A DNA stretch of 64,000 nucleotides from Alterluteimonas quercicellularis (GCF_021191635.1 NZ_JAIWPR010000002.1:124001-188000); one strand, 5' to 3'; shown: positions 15,637 to 24,113, counted from the first letter of the stretch. Numbers and translations: made by a program. Notes: generated from the sequence alone by a model not told the origin.

Positions 15637-16563
15637 TCAGCCCGCGTCCGGCGGCGGGCCCGGGGGTGGGCCGCCGCGGCCGCCCGGGCCTCCGGGACCG
15701 CCCGCGCCCTGGACCCGGCAGGCGGGCGGGCCGGCCTCGCGCTGCACCACCAGCGTCTTGGAGGCGAGCATCACGCCGTCGTCCAGGCGCTGCACGTCGA
15801 AGAGGTAGGGCGACTTGTCGGCCTCGCCGCCGACCACGTTGTCGTCGTCGAGCCCGGTGTCGGGCAGGCCGAAGCCGGCGTAGAGCGGGTGCGACGAGAA
15901 GATCTCCTGGTTCAGCGCGTCGCTGAAGAGCAGCTGCGTGGTGACCGCGGCCGGCGCGTCGTCCGCGGCCTCGTAGCCGCCGGTGAGCACGCGCAGGTGG
16001 ATGTGCACCGCGCGGCCGCGGTACCAGCCGGGATAGCAGGTGTCGAAGGCGACGCGGCCGTCGGCGTCGCTGCGCTGGTAGCCGCGGAAGAAGCGCTTGC
16101 CGAGGTCGTCCGCGTCGTTGTTGCACATCGCCGCGATGCGGCCCGAATAGCCGCCGGTGTGGTTGGTGTGCCAGATCTCGACCAGCGCGCCCTCGACCGG
16201 CGCGCAGTCGGCGTCGACCACGCGCAGCGCCAGCCGCAGCGGCAGGCCGTCCCAGCCGTCGCTGACGTCGCTGCGCTCGGGCGATTCGGCGTGGCAGGGA
16301 CCGATGGTGGTGGTGCAGGTCAGCACGCAGGCGGCGGCGGGCGCGGTGGCGAACGGATCGGGAAAGCGCGCGGGATCGCCGATGCGTCCCGTGCCGCCGC
16401 TGGCCCAGGCGGCACCGTCCGTCGCGGCGGTGTCGCCGCTTGCCGCGGCCGGGGCGTCGCCGCGCGGGCGGCAGGCGGCCAGTCCGAGCAGCGGCATCGC
16501 CAGCAGCGAGCGGCCTGTGGCGGCCAGCAGGCGACGGCGACGGGAAGAGGGCGGTGGCGGCAT
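15637..16563 (-). CDS. Lipid-anchored intradiol ring-cleavage dioxygenase-like protein
   Basis: A 308-residue protein with an Arg-rich N-terminus (SRRRRLL, possibly Tat-dependent) and a lipobox at LGLAAC (Cys31). The catalytic domain has the intradiol Fe(III) signature: Tyr in VEIWHTNHTGGYSG, then Tyr and two His in CYPGWYRGRAVHIHLRV, matching protocatechuate 3,4-dioxygenase beta. The C-terminus is a Gly/Pro-rich tail. Extracytoplasmic intradiol homologues exist in several bacteria and fungi, but their substrates are mostly unknown. No other ring-degradation gene is adjacent. Four Cys residues in the catalytic region (VLTCTTTIGPC, MCNND, DTCYPG) could form disulfides, consistent with export. 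Confidence 0.88.
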   Translation of the reverse strand: MPPPPSSRRRRLLAATGRSLLAMPLLGLAACRPRGDAPAAASGDTAATDGAAWASGGTGRIGDPARFPDPFATAPAAACVLTCTTTIGPCHAESPERSDVSDGWDGLPLRLALRVVDADCAPVEGALVEIWHTNHTGGYSGRIAAMCNNDADDLGKRFFRGYQRSDADGRVAFDTCYPGWYRGRAVHIHLRVLTGGYEAADDAPAAVTTQLLFSDALNQEIFSSHPLYAGFGLPDTGLDDDNVVGGEADKSPYLFDVQRLDDGVMLASKTLVVQREAGPPACRVQGAGGPGGPGGRGGPPPGPPPDAG

Positions 16564-16664
16564 GGGGGCGGCTGCGGTGCGACCGGAGTCCAGACCTTAG
16601 CGCAGCGCGCCGCGCCGGGATGCCGCGCGGCGGCCGCCGTCGTTCCCGCGTTCAGCCTGCCCGC

Positions 16665-18080
16665 TCAGAACGAGACGAGCCGGTCCGGCCGCACCGCGCC
16701 GGCGACGGCGGCCGCGGCCTTGGCGAGGGGGATCGCCGCGGGCGCCAGCCGGCGTCCCATCGGGATCGCGCGATGGGGAATGCGGGTCAGCATGGCGAAG
16801 TCGTCGTTGCGGCCGGTGAGGTCGTCGGCGATCGCCTTGCCGATGCGCACCGTCTGCGCCACGCCGTGGCCGCTCCAGCCGTGCGCCAGGTAGACCGGCG
16901 CGGCATCGTCGGACTTGCGGCACTCGGTGGCGCCGTTGAGGGTGAAGTCGCTGGTGCCGCTCCAGGAGAACTCGAGCGCCGGCGCTTGCAGTTGCGGGAA
17001 CACGGCGCGGATGCGCCCGAGCAGGTAGCGGTTGACGCGTTCGGGCGCCCAGCGCGTACCGGTGCCCTGGCCGCCGAACAGCAGGCGGTTGCCGTGCACC
17101 GGCCGGTAGTAGTCGATCTGGAAGCGGGTGTCGTAGACGGGCAGGCCGGTCGGCAGCAGCTCGGCGGAATCGACGTCCAGCGGCGGGGTGACGCCGACGT
17201 AGGTGTGGAAGGGCACCGTGGTGGCGGCGGCGCGCGGCAGGAAGCGGGCGCTGCCCTCGTGCACGGCCAGCACCACGCCGCGGCGCGCGAGCAGGCGGCC
17301 GTGGCGGGTGCGGACCACGGTGCCGCCCGGCCCCGGCGCGACCGCCAGCACCTCGGTGCGTTCGTGCGCGCGGCCGCCATGGCGCGCGAAGCCGTGCGCG
17401 AGGCCGCGGACCAGCGCGAGCGGGTGCAGCTGGCCGCCCAGCCCGTCGATCGTGGCGCCGTGGTAGAGCGGCGAGCGCAGGTGCTCGCGCAGGGCGTGGC
17501 GGCCCACCACCCAGGCCTCGCCGTCGCCCAGCCGGAGGCGGGCGTCGGCGTCTTCGACCAGGGCGCCGAGATGTCCCGGATGCACGGCGGCGGTGATGTG
17601 GCCGCGCCGGCGGTCGACGTCGAGGCCGTAGCGCGCGAGGATCGCGTCGATCAGCGCCATCGATTCCGCCGACGCGAACCGCCACAGGCGCCGGGCCTCG
17701 TCGAAGGGCAGGCGGGCGAGCATGTCGGCCGCCTCCCAGCGCGCCAGGCCGGGCGTGAGCTGGCCGCCGTTGCGGCCGGACGCGGCGGCACCGAGGCCGT
17801 CGCGCTCGAGCAGGACCGTGTCCACGCCCGCCTCGGCCAGGTGCAGCGCCGTGGAGGCGCCCAGCAGGCCGCCACCGATCACCACGACCTCGCAGGCGCC
17901 GTCGCCGGCCAACGGCGCGAACGCCGGCGCCTCGTCCAGGGAGGCTTCGTACCAGTTGGCCGGGGCCGGCGCTCCCGGGCGGTGCGCCGAATGCCAGCTC
18001 CAGGCGCCGCCGGCAGGGCCTAGGCGGGAGGGAATGGCGCGGGCCTCGTCGAGCAGGCGGGGGCGGGGAATCGTCTCCAT
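16665..18080 (-). CDS. FAD-dependent oxidoreductase, DAO family (PuuB-like)
   Basis: A 471-residue enzyme. The dinucleotide-binding motif is EVVVIGGGLLGASTALHLAEAG, followed by SGRNGGQLTPG and the C-terminal FAD contact YLAHGWSGHGVAQTVRIGKAIAD. The N-terminal ANWYEASLDEAPAFAPL is characteristic of gamma-glutamylputrescine oxidase-type enzymes (PuuB/OrdL), which oxidise amines in the cytoplasm. No other puu genes adjoin, so the substrate is uncertain. The gene is divergent from a TetR regulator, with a palindromic operator between them. Confidence 0.9.
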   Translation of the reverse strand: METIPRPRLLDEARAIPSRLGPAGGAWSWHSAHRPGAPAPANWYEASLDEAPAFAPLAGDGACEVVVIGGGLLGASTALHLAEAGVDTVLLERDGLGAAASGRNGGQLTPGLARWEAADMLARLPFDEARRLWRFASAESMALIDAILARYGLDVDRRRGHITAAVHPGHLGALVEDADARLRLGDGEAWVVGRHALREHLRSPLYHGATIDGLGGQLHPLALVRGLAHGFARHGGRAHERTEVLAVAPGPGGTVVRTRHGRLLARRGVVLAVHEGSARFLPRAAATTVPFHTYVGVTPPLDVDSAELLPTGLPVYDTRFQIDYYRPVHGNRLLFGGQGTGTRWAPERVNRYLLGRIRAVFPQLQAPALEFSWSGTSDFTLNGATECRKSDDAAPVYLAHGWSGHGVAQTVRIGKAIADDLTGRNDDFAMLTRIPHRAIPMGRRLAPAAIPLAKAAAAVAGAVRPDRLVSF

Positions 18081-18108
18081 GGGGCGGTCTCCAGTCGCTT
18101 ATTTCTTC

Positions 18109-18133
18109 AATGTAGAATTAAATTCTACGACAT
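18109..18133. promoter_or_regulatory. Palindromic TetR-type operator between FAD oxidoreductase and TetR genes
   Basis: The perfect inverted repeat GTAGAATT-A-AATTCTAC spans 18112-18128, and the outer ATGT/ACAT bases extend it with one bulged G. It sits in an unusually AT-rich island, 28 bases from the oxidoreductase start and 92 bases from the TetR start. This is the expected position of the operator for autoregulation and oxidoreductase control. Confidence 0.75.
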
Positions 18134-18219
18134 AGAAACAAGCCGATCAACGGGCCTGCAGGGCCCCGCGGCGGCCGATGCCCGACAATCGCCCTAACCC
18201 CAGTGCGGAGACCCGCTCC

Positions 18220-18897
18220 ATGCCCGACTCCCGACGGCCCCGTGCCGGCACCGGCCCCCGCGGGCTGTCCAAGGACGCCATCGTCGAGGCGGCGGTGGCG
18301 CTGATGGAGGAGGTCGGCGAGGAAGGCTTCACCCTGCGCAAGCTCGGCGAACGCGTGGGCTGCGACCCGATGGCGGTGCTGTACCACTTCAAGTCGAAGC
18401 AGGGCCTGCACCGCGCGATGGCCGAGTGGCTGACCGCGCGGCTGGCGCCGGTGGAGGCGGACGCGCCCTGGGACGCGCGCCTGCGCGGTCTGGCCGACCG
18501 CCATCGCGAACTGGCGCTCGCCTATCCGGCGACCTTCGGGCTGATGCCACGCTTCCTCAACACCGGCCTGTCCGACTACCGCCACACCGAGACGGTGTTC
18601 CGCGCGCTCGAGGACGCCGGCATCGGCGAAGCCGACATCCCGGCGGTGTGCCTGGGCTGGTACGCCAGCGTCATCGGCCTGGCGATGGGCGAGGTAGGCG
18701 GCCTGCTGCAGCCGGCCACGGCGGAAGAACTGGCCGAGATCGAGCGGCTGCCCGAGGACGCGTTCGCGCTGACGCGCCGCTTCGCGGGCTTCTACCGGGA
18801 TCTGGAAGCCGGGCGCGTGCATGCGCGCACCGTGGACCTGCTGATCGACGGCATCCGCCGCCAGGCCGAGACTGCGCGCGCCGGCGCCCGGACGTAG
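18220..18897 (+). CDS. TetR-family regulator with TetR_C-like ligand domain
   Basis: A 225-residue protein. The HTH lies at residues about 15-60 (LSKDAIVEAAVALMEEVGEEGFTLRKLGERVGCDPMAVLYHFKSKQGL). An all-helical ligand domain follows (VCLGWYASVIGLAMGEVGG). The start at 18220 is preferred over one at 18178 because a GGAG sits 9 bases upstream. It probably represses itself and the divergent FAD oxidoreductase through the palindrome at 18112-18128. Confidence 0.93.
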   Translation: MPDSRRPRAGTGPRGLSKDAIVEAAVALMEEVGEEGFTLRKLGERVGCDPMAVLYHFKSKQGLHRAMAEWLTARLAPVEADAPWDARLRGLADRHRELALAYPATFGLMPRFLNTGLSDYRHTETVFRALEDAGIGEADIPAVCLGWYASVIGLAMGEVGGLLQPATAEELAEIERLPEDAFALTRRFAGFYRDLEAGRVHARTVDLLIDGIRRQAETARAGART

Positions 18898-19196
18898 GCC
18901 CGCAACCGTCCGGAACGCCATCGCGGCCCGACCTTCGCAAAAGCGCGCTCGCGCGCGGCGTAGCGACCGCGCGCGCGAACGTGCGGCGACACGCGGCGTG
19001 TGCCGGAGAGCCTGTGCGCAGCCGTCGCGGGGAACGCCTGCACGCGGGGGCGTCGTCGCCGGAACGGAACCGCGTCCGGTGCTTGCCGGGCTCGTAACGC
19101 TGCGAAAGCGGTCCCGTGGCGCAAGGCCGCTTGGACCGCCCCGTCACGTCGCGATTGCTTGAATCGCAGGCTCTCCCAGAACCGGAAGCCGCGGCC
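18898..19196. other. Gene-free stretch
   Basis: No convincing gene was seen. A GC-rich dyad (GCGCGCTCGCGCGCG around 18943-18957) resembles the core of the local REP palindromes without the GTAGGA end. Nothing else stands out. Confidence 0.5.
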
Positions 19197-20603
19197 ATGG
19201 CCCGTCCCGACACGAAGTCCTTCGGTCTCCTGCGCGCCTGGCCGTCCGCGGCGCTGCTGGCGCTCGCGCTGTCGGCCTGCATGAGCAGCAGCGAGCCGCC
19301 GGTCGACGACACCACGCAGGTCCCGCCCGCGGCCAGCGACGACCCGGCCACGTCGGGCGAGTACCCGGTCGGCACCGGGCCGGACCCGGTGCTGCCCGAG
19401 CCGGACGAGTCCGCGCTGCCGGTGGTCGAGATCGCGCCGGCGGTGGGCTGGCCCGAGAACGCGCAGCCGGCGCCGGCGGCGGGGTTCGCGGTCACCGCGT
19501 TCGCGCGCGGGCTCGACCACCCGCGCACCGTGACCGTGCTGCCCAACGGCGACGTGCTGGTGGCCGAGGCCAACAAGCCCGAGGCCCCGGGCACGCCCGG
19601 CCCGAAGCAGCTGGCGATGAACGCCGTGCAGAAGCGCGCCGGCGCCGGCGTGCCGAGCGCGGACCGCATCACCCTGCTGCGCGATGCCGACGGCGACGGC
19701 GTGGCCGAGGAGCGGCACGTGTTCCTCGACGGCCTCACCTCGCCGTTCGGCGTCGCGCTGGTGGGCGACACGCTGTACGTGGCCAACGCCGATGCGCTGG
19801 TGCGCGTGCCCTACGCCGAGGGCGCCACCTCGATCGACGCCACGCCGGAGAAGGTGGCCGACCTGCCGGCCGGCCGCAACCACCACTGGACCAAGGCGCT
19901 GGTGGCGAGCGCCGACGGCAGCCGGCTCTACGTCGGCGTCGGCTCCAACAGCAACATCGCCGAGCACGGCATGGAGGAGGAGGTCGACCGCGCCGCGGTG
20001 CTGGAGGTCGACCCGGCCACCGGCGCGGTGCGCAACTACGCCTCCGGCCTGCGCAACCCCACCGCGCTGGCGATCCACCCGCACGACGACGCCCTGTGGG
20101 CGGTGGTCAACGAGCGCGACGAGATCGGCAACGACCTGGTGCCCGACTACCTGACCTCGGTGCGCGAGGGCGCGTTCTACGGATGGCCCTACAGCTACTT
20201 CGGCCAGCACGTGGACACCCGCGTCGAGCCGCGGGCCCCGGACCTGGTCGCCAGGGCCATCGCGCCCGACTACGGCCTCGGCTCGCACGTGGCGCCGCTG
20301 GGCCTGGCCTTCTATGCCGGCGATGCGCTGCCGGCGCGCTACCGCGAGGGCGCCTTCATCGGCCTGCACGGCTCGTGGAACCGCAAGCCGAAGGTCGGCT
20401 ACTCGGTGGTGTTCGTGCCGTTCTCCGGCGGGCGGCCGTCGGGTCCGATCGAGACGGTGCTGGGCGGCTTCGTCAACGACCGCGGCGACGCCCAGGGCCG
20501 TCCCGTCGGCGTCGCGGTGGACGGGCGCGGCGGGGTGCTGGTGGCCGACGACGTCGGCAACGCGGTCTGGCGCCTGCAGCCGGCCGGCGCCGGCGCGCGC
20601 TGA
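19197..20603 (+). CDS. Lipoprotein with sorbosone dehydrogenase-like beta-propeller
   Basis: A 468-residue protein with a lipoprotein signal ([10 protein letters not shown], Cys28), a long Pro/Asp-rich linker to about residue 85, then a six-blade GDH/sorbosone dehydrogenase-type propeller. Visible blade motifs are [120 protein letters not shown] and [19 protein letters not shown]. Family members are periplasmic PQQ-linked aldose or sorbosone dehydrogenases, though many homologues are uncharacterised. No PQQ genes are in the window. The gene stands alone. Confidence 0.9.
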   Translation: MARPDTKSFGLLRAWPSAALLALALSACMSSSEPPVDDTTQVPPAASDDPATSGEYPVGTGPDPVLPEPDESALPVVEIAPAVGWPENAQPAPAAGFAVTAFARGLDHPRTVTVLPNGDVLVAEANKPEAPGTPGPKQLAMNAVQKRAGAGVPSADRITLLRDADGDGVAEERHVFLDGLTSPFGVALVGDTLYVANADALVRVPYAEGATSIDATPEKVADLPAGRNHHWTKALVASADGSRLYVGVGSNSNIAEHGMEEEVDRAAVLEVDPATGAVRNYASGLRNPTALAIHPHDDALWAVVNERDEIGNDLVPDYLTSVREGAFYGWPYSYFGQHVDTRVEPRAPDLVARAIAPDYGLGSHVAPLGLAFYAGDALPARYREGAFIGLHGSWNRKPKVGYSVVFVPFSGGRPSGPIETVLGGFVNDRGDAQGRPVGVAVDGRGGVLVADDVGNAVWRLQPAGAGAR

Positions 20604-20762
20604 CGAGAACCTTTCGATGCGGGTCGGCGGCCGGCGCGGAGCGCTGCGCGCGGCCGCCGCCGCCGCGAGGCGCGGCCGCGGTCCGGATTCCGGGCGCCCG
20701 GCCGCGACATGGCCGCAGCGCTGCGGCTAAGATCGCGCTTCGCCATCCGGGGGAGTGCGGTG

Positions 20763-22331
20763 ATGTCGATCCGAAAGCGCGCGGCCGCCGCCGCGCTCGT
20801 CGCGTGCCTGGGCGCCGCGGAACTGCAGGCGCGCGAGGCGTCTCCGCGTCCCGAGTACGCCTTCTCCACCGCGGACGCGTTCGACGCCTCCGCGGTGCCG
20901 GCCTACGCCGGCGACCACGGCGACGTCTACGCGCGCATCGAGGCCGACCTCGACGCCCATGTCGCCCACCTGCAGCGCTGGGTGCGGCAGCGCTCGGTCA
21001 GCGCCCAGGACGACGGCATCGACGCGATGGCGCGGCTGGTCGCCGACGACCTGTGCGCGCTCGGGTTCCAGGAGGTGCGGCTGGTCGAGACCCCGGGCCA
21101 TCCCGGCGTGCTCGGCCACTACGACGCCGGCGCGCCGCGCACGCTGGTGGTCTACATGATGTACGACGTGCAGCCGGTGGAGCCGAACTGGCGCATCGAC
21201 GATCCGTTCGCCGGCGAACTGGTCGAGCACGAGCTCGGCACGGTGCTGATGGCGCGCGGGGCGACCAACCAGAAGGGCCCGCAGCGCGCCTTCCTCAACG
21301 CCATCGACGCCATCCTGGCGACGCGCGGCACGCTGCCGGTGAACCTCTACGTCGTCGCCGAGGGCGAGGAGGAACTGGGCTCGCCGAACTTCGGCGCGGT
21401 GCTCGCCCCCTGGGTCGACCGGCTGCGCGAGGCCGACGGCGCGTTCTTCCCGATGAACATCCAGGGACCGAAGGGCGACGTGGCGCTCAACCTGGGCGTG
21501 AAGGGCATCGTGTACTTCGAACTGGAGGCGCGCGGCGGCGAGTGGGGCGGCCCCGGGCGCTCGGAGATCCACGGCTCGCTGAAGTCGCTGGTCGATTCGC
21601 CGGCGCTGCGGCTGGTGCAGGCGATCGCCTCGCTGACCACGGCCGACGGCAACACCATCCTCGTGCCCGGCTACTACGACGCGGTGCGCGCGCCCACGCC
21701 CGACGAGCAGCGGCTGGTCAACGCGCTGGCCTCGACCGCGGACGAGGCCGCGATGCAGGCCAGCCTCGGCGTCTCGCGCTGGATCGACGGGCTGCAGGGG
21801 CGCGAGGCCATCGTGCGCAACCTGTACGACCCTACGCTCAACATCAACGGGATCTGGAGCGGCTACACCGGCGAGGGCATGAAGACCATCCTGCCGCACG
21901 TGGCCACCGCGAAGATCGACTCGCGGCTGCCGCCGGGCCTGGAGCCGGAGGCCGCCTACCGGATGATCCGCGCCCATCTCGACGCGCAGGGTTTCCGGGA
22001 CATCGAATTGCGGCCGCTGTCGGGCTACCCGGCCGCGGCCACGCCGGTCGATGCGCCGCTGGTGCAGGCGGCGCTGGGCGTCTTCAACAAGTACGGCGCG
22101 CAGCCGCGCGTCGCGCCCTGGCTGGGCGGCAGCGCGCCGTTCTACCAGTTCACCCGCACCCTGGAACTGCCGTTCGTGTTCGGCGGCCTGGGCCACGGCT
22201 CGGGCGCACACGGCCCGGACGAGTACATGCTGATCCGCCCGGCCGAGGGCGTGGCCGCGGCCGGCCTGGCGGAGATCGAGCGGTCCTACGTCGACCTGCT
22301 GCACGCGCTGGCCGAGGACGCGGCGCAGTAG
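20763..22331 (+). CDS. Exported M20-family peptidase homologue with altered metal site
   Basis: A 522-residue protein with a signal peptide (AAAAALVACLGAAELQA), starting 5-10 bases after a GGGGAG SD. The M20 di-zinc fold is recognisable: VYMMYDVQPVEPNW, MARGATNQKGPQRAFLNA, VVAEGEEELGSPNFG, AKIDSRLPPG and GLGHGSGAHGPDEYM. In typical members the first motif is GHxDVQP and the second GATDDKG. Here the metal-binding His is Met133 and the bridging Asp is Asn169, while Asp135 and Glu202-204 are kept. It may be inactive, use one metal, or have another role. It is likely periplasmic. Confidence 0.88.
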   Translation: MSIRKRAAAAALVACLGAAELQAREASPRPEYAFSTADAFDASAVPAYAGDHGDVYARIEADLDAHVAHLQRWVRQRSVSAQDDGIDAMARLVADDLCALGFQEVRLVETPGHPGVLGHYDAGAPRTLVVYMMYDVQPVEPNWRIDDPFAGELVEHELGTVLMARGATNQKGPQRAFLNAIDAILATRGTLPVNLYVVAEGEEELGSPNFGAVLAPWVDRLREADGAFFPMNIQGPKGDVALNLGVKGIVYFELEARGGEWGGPGRSEIHGSLKSLVDSPALRLVQAIASLTTADGNTILVPGYYDAVRAPTPDEQRLVNALASTADEAAMQASLGVSRWIDGLQGREAIVRNLYDPTLNINGIWSGYTGEGMKTILPHVATAKIDSRLPPGLEPEAAYRMIRAHLDAQGFRDIELRPLSGYPAAATPVDAPLVQAALGVFNKYGAQPRVAPWLGGSAPFYQFTRTLELPFVFGGLGHGSGAHGPDEYMLIRPAEGVAAAGLAEIERSYVDLLHALAEDAAQ

Positions 22332-22352
22332 GCGCGGCGCGTCCTGCGCAGC

Positions 22353-22919
22353 GTGGAAGCGCCCCGGCGGCCGGGCGGCGGGTTCCGCACCCGTCGCCTG
22401 CGGCTGTGCCCGCTCGGCGCCGGCGACCGCGCGCTCTACGTCCGGCTCTACGGCGACGCCGCCGCCATGCGCCATGTCGGCGCGGCGCTGGCCCCGGCGG
22501 CGGCCGAGCGCGCCTTCGACGCGGTGCTGGCCGCGCTCGCCGGCGATCCGCCCGCGGCCGTCTACTGGGTGCTGCGGGAGGCGGCGACGGACGAGGCCTT
22601 CGGGCTGATGGCGCTGGCCTTCGATGCGCGGCGCACGAGCGCCGAGCTGGGCCTGGTGCTGCCGCCGCAGCGGCAGGACCGCGGCTACGCCAGCGAGGCG
22701 ATCGGCGGCCTGCTGCCCAGGCTGCGGGCGTTTCCGCGGCTGGCCTCGGTCTGGACCCGGCACCGCGAGGGCCACGCCGCCGCGGCCGGGCTGATGCGGC
22801 GGACGGCGTTCGCCCCGGACGGGACGCGCGACGGCTACGCGCACTGGCGCCTGGCCCGCGCCGAGTGGCCGCCCGACGCGGCCGGCCCGGGCTTTGCATC
22901 GGTGCCGGAACGCGAATAG
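22353..22919 (+). CDS. GNAT N-acetyltransferase (RimJ-like)
   Basis: A 188-residue protein beginning at a GTG, since no ATG precedes the domain. The GNAT fold is seen in FRTRRLRLCPLGAGDRALYVRLYGD, AELGLVLPPQRQDRGYASEAIGGLL (acetyl-CoA pyrophosphate loop variant QRQDRGYASEA) and the C-terminal strand RDGYAHWRLARAEW. It probably acetylates a protein N-terminus or small amine in the cytosol. It starts 21 bases after the peptidase stop and may be read through from it. The promoter of the borosin genes overlaps its 3' end. Confidence 0.85.
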   Translation: MEAPRRPGGGFRTRRLRLCPLGAGDRALYVRLYGDAAAMRHVGAALAPAAAERAFDAVLAALAGDPPAAVYWVLREAATDEAFGLMALAFDARRTSAELGLVLPPQRQDRGYASEAIGGLLPRLRAFPRLASVWTRHREGHAAAAGLMRRTAFAPDGTRDGYAHWRLARAEWPPDAAGPGFASVPERE

Positions 22920-22922
22920 AGT
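22894..22922 (+). promoter_or_regulatory. Candidate sigma70-type promoter for the borosin genes
   Basis: TTGCAT at 22894-22899 and TAGAGT at 22917-22922 are separated by 17 bases, inside the end of the acetyltransferase gene. A transcript would start near 22930, just ahead of the SD and the ATG at 22948. Confidence 0.4.
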
Positions 22923-22947
22923 CACACTTCGGGAGCAGGGGAACGGC

Positions 22948-23766
22948 ATGGGCGGAAGCGGACGACTCGCCTGCGTGGGGCTGGGCATGATGCTCGGGGC
23001 GCATCTCGCCCCGCGCGCGCGCAGCCACATCGAACAGGCCGACGTGGTGTTCGCCGCGGTCTCCGATCCGCTGGTCGAGCTGTGGGTGCAGCGCATGCAC
23101 CCCGACGTGCGCAGCCTGCAGCCCTGCTACGCGCCGGGCCGGTCCCGCCACGACAGCTATCGCGACATGGTCGAGGCCATGCTGGCCGAGGTGCGCGCGG
23201 GGCGCTCGGTGTGCGGCGCGTTCTACGGCCACCCGGGGGTGTTCGCCACCGTCCCGCACCGCGCGGTGGCGCAGGCGAGGGAGGAGGGCTTCGAGGCGCA
23301 CATGGAGCCGGGCATCTCCGCCGAGGACTGCCTCTACGCCGACCTCGGAATCGACCCCGGCCTCGTCGGCTGCCAGCACTACGAGGCCAGCCAGTTCATG
23401 TTCTACCGGCGCCGCATCGACCCCTCCGCCTACCTGGTGCTGTGGCAGGTGGGGGTGGCCGGAGACCGTTCGGTCAGCCGCGCCGCGACCGGGCCGGCGC
23501 ACCGCCGGCTGCTGGCCGAACGGCTGCGCGAAGATTATCCGGCCGAGCACACCGTGTGGCTCTACGAAGCTGCTACGCTGCCGATCGCCGTACCCCGCAT
23601 GGACGCCCTGCCGCTGTCCGGGCTGGCGGACGCCGGGACCGCCCAGCACACGACGCTCGTCGTGCCGCCGGCGGCGCCCCTGCAGCGCGACGAAGCGATG
23701 CTGGCGCGGATCGCGGAACTGGAGTGTCACGACCACTTGTTGGCCGGTGCGCCGGCCGGAAACTGA
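22948..23766 (+). CDS. Split-borosin alpha-N-methyltransferase (SonM-like, tetrapyrrole-methylase fold)
   Basis: A 272-residue SAM-dependent methyltransferase. The fold is that of tetrapyrrole methylases (LACVGLGMMLGAHLAPRARSHIEQADVVF; VCGAFYGHPGVFATVPHRAV; AHMEPGISAEDCLYADLGIDPG; EASQFMFYRRRIDPSAYLVLWQVGVAGD). These blocks match, as I remember it, SonM of Shewanella, which N-methylates the backbone of a separate precursor peptide (split borosin). Tyr61, Arg67, Tyr71 and Tyr93 fall in the positions of the borosin active-site Tyr/Arg residues. The SD AGGGGA precedes the ATG. The next gene, 21 bases away, encodes a fitting precursor. No cobalamin or siroheme genes are near, which argues against a tetrapyrrole role. 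Confidence 0.92.
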   Translation: MGGSGRLACVGLGMMLGAHLAPRARSHIEQADVVFAAVSDPLVELWVQRMHPDVRSLQPCYAPGRSRHDSYRDMVEAMLAEVRAGRSVCGAFYGHPGVFATVPHRAVAQAREEGFEAHMEPGISAEDCLYADLGIDPGLVGCQHYEASQFMFYRRRIDPSAYLVLWQVGVAGDRSVSRAATGPAHRRLLAERLREDYPAEHTVWLYEAATLPIAVPRMDALPLSGLADAGTAQHTTLVVPPAAPLQRDEAMLARIAELECHDHLLAGAPAGN

Positions 23767-23787
23767 CGGGGAAAAGGGGGAACTGCG

Positions 23788-24081
23788 ATGTCGGATGCGA
23801 TCGGCTTTCTGGACACGATGGGGCGGGGCGCCTTCGCGGCGGACCCGGGCGGCGCGTACGCGGAAGCGGTCGACGCGCTGGAGATCGACGACGGCCAGCG
23901 CGCGGCGCTGCGCGCGCGCGACGCCGCGGCGCTCGGCCGCCTGCTGCAGGCGCGGGCCGCGACCACGTGCCTGATCATGACACCGGACGGCGGCGAGCCG
24001 CTGGACGCACCGGACGACGACGACCGCGGCCAGGACGACGACGACCGGGACGACGACGCGCCCCGGCCGCAGCCCGACTGA
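23788..24081 (+). CDS. Split-borosin precursor peptide (SonA-like) with Asp-rich tail
   Basis: A 97-residue protein with a strong SD (AAGGGGG). Residues 1-56 form a small helical domain of the borosin-binding type (MSDAIGFLDTMGRGAFAADP; YAEAVDALEIDDGQRAALRA; DAAALGRLLQA). A short hydrophobic core follows at residues 59-66 (TTCLIMTP), the same place as the methylated YLVIS segment of SonA. Leu62, Ile63 and Met64 are the likely N-methylation sites. The tail (residues 67-97) is highly acidic, with DDDDRGQDDDDRDDD at 76-90. It is almost certainly the substrate of the upstream methyltransferase. What happens to the tail (proteolysis, metal binding or export) is unknown. Confidence 0.88.
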   Translation: MSDAIGFLDTMGRGAFAADPGGAYAEAVDALEIDDGQRAALRARDAAALGRLLQARAATTCLIMTPDGGEPLDAPDDDDRGQDDDDRDDDAPRPQPD

Positions 24082-24113
24082 TCCGGCCGCCACCGCCGGG
24101 AACCGAACACGGG

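Noticed and set aside
19197-20603. Naming the propeller lipoprotein as a PQQ glucose dehydrogenase
   Set aside because: The fold is right, but key glucose dehydrogenase assignments cannot be verified by eye and no PQQ genes are in the window, so only the family is stated.
22948-23766. Reading the SAM-dependent methyltransferase as a cobalamin/siroheme precorrin methylase
   Set aside because: No tetrapyrrole pathway genes are near, the sequence blocks match borosin methyltransferases much better, and a suitable precursor peptide gene follows.
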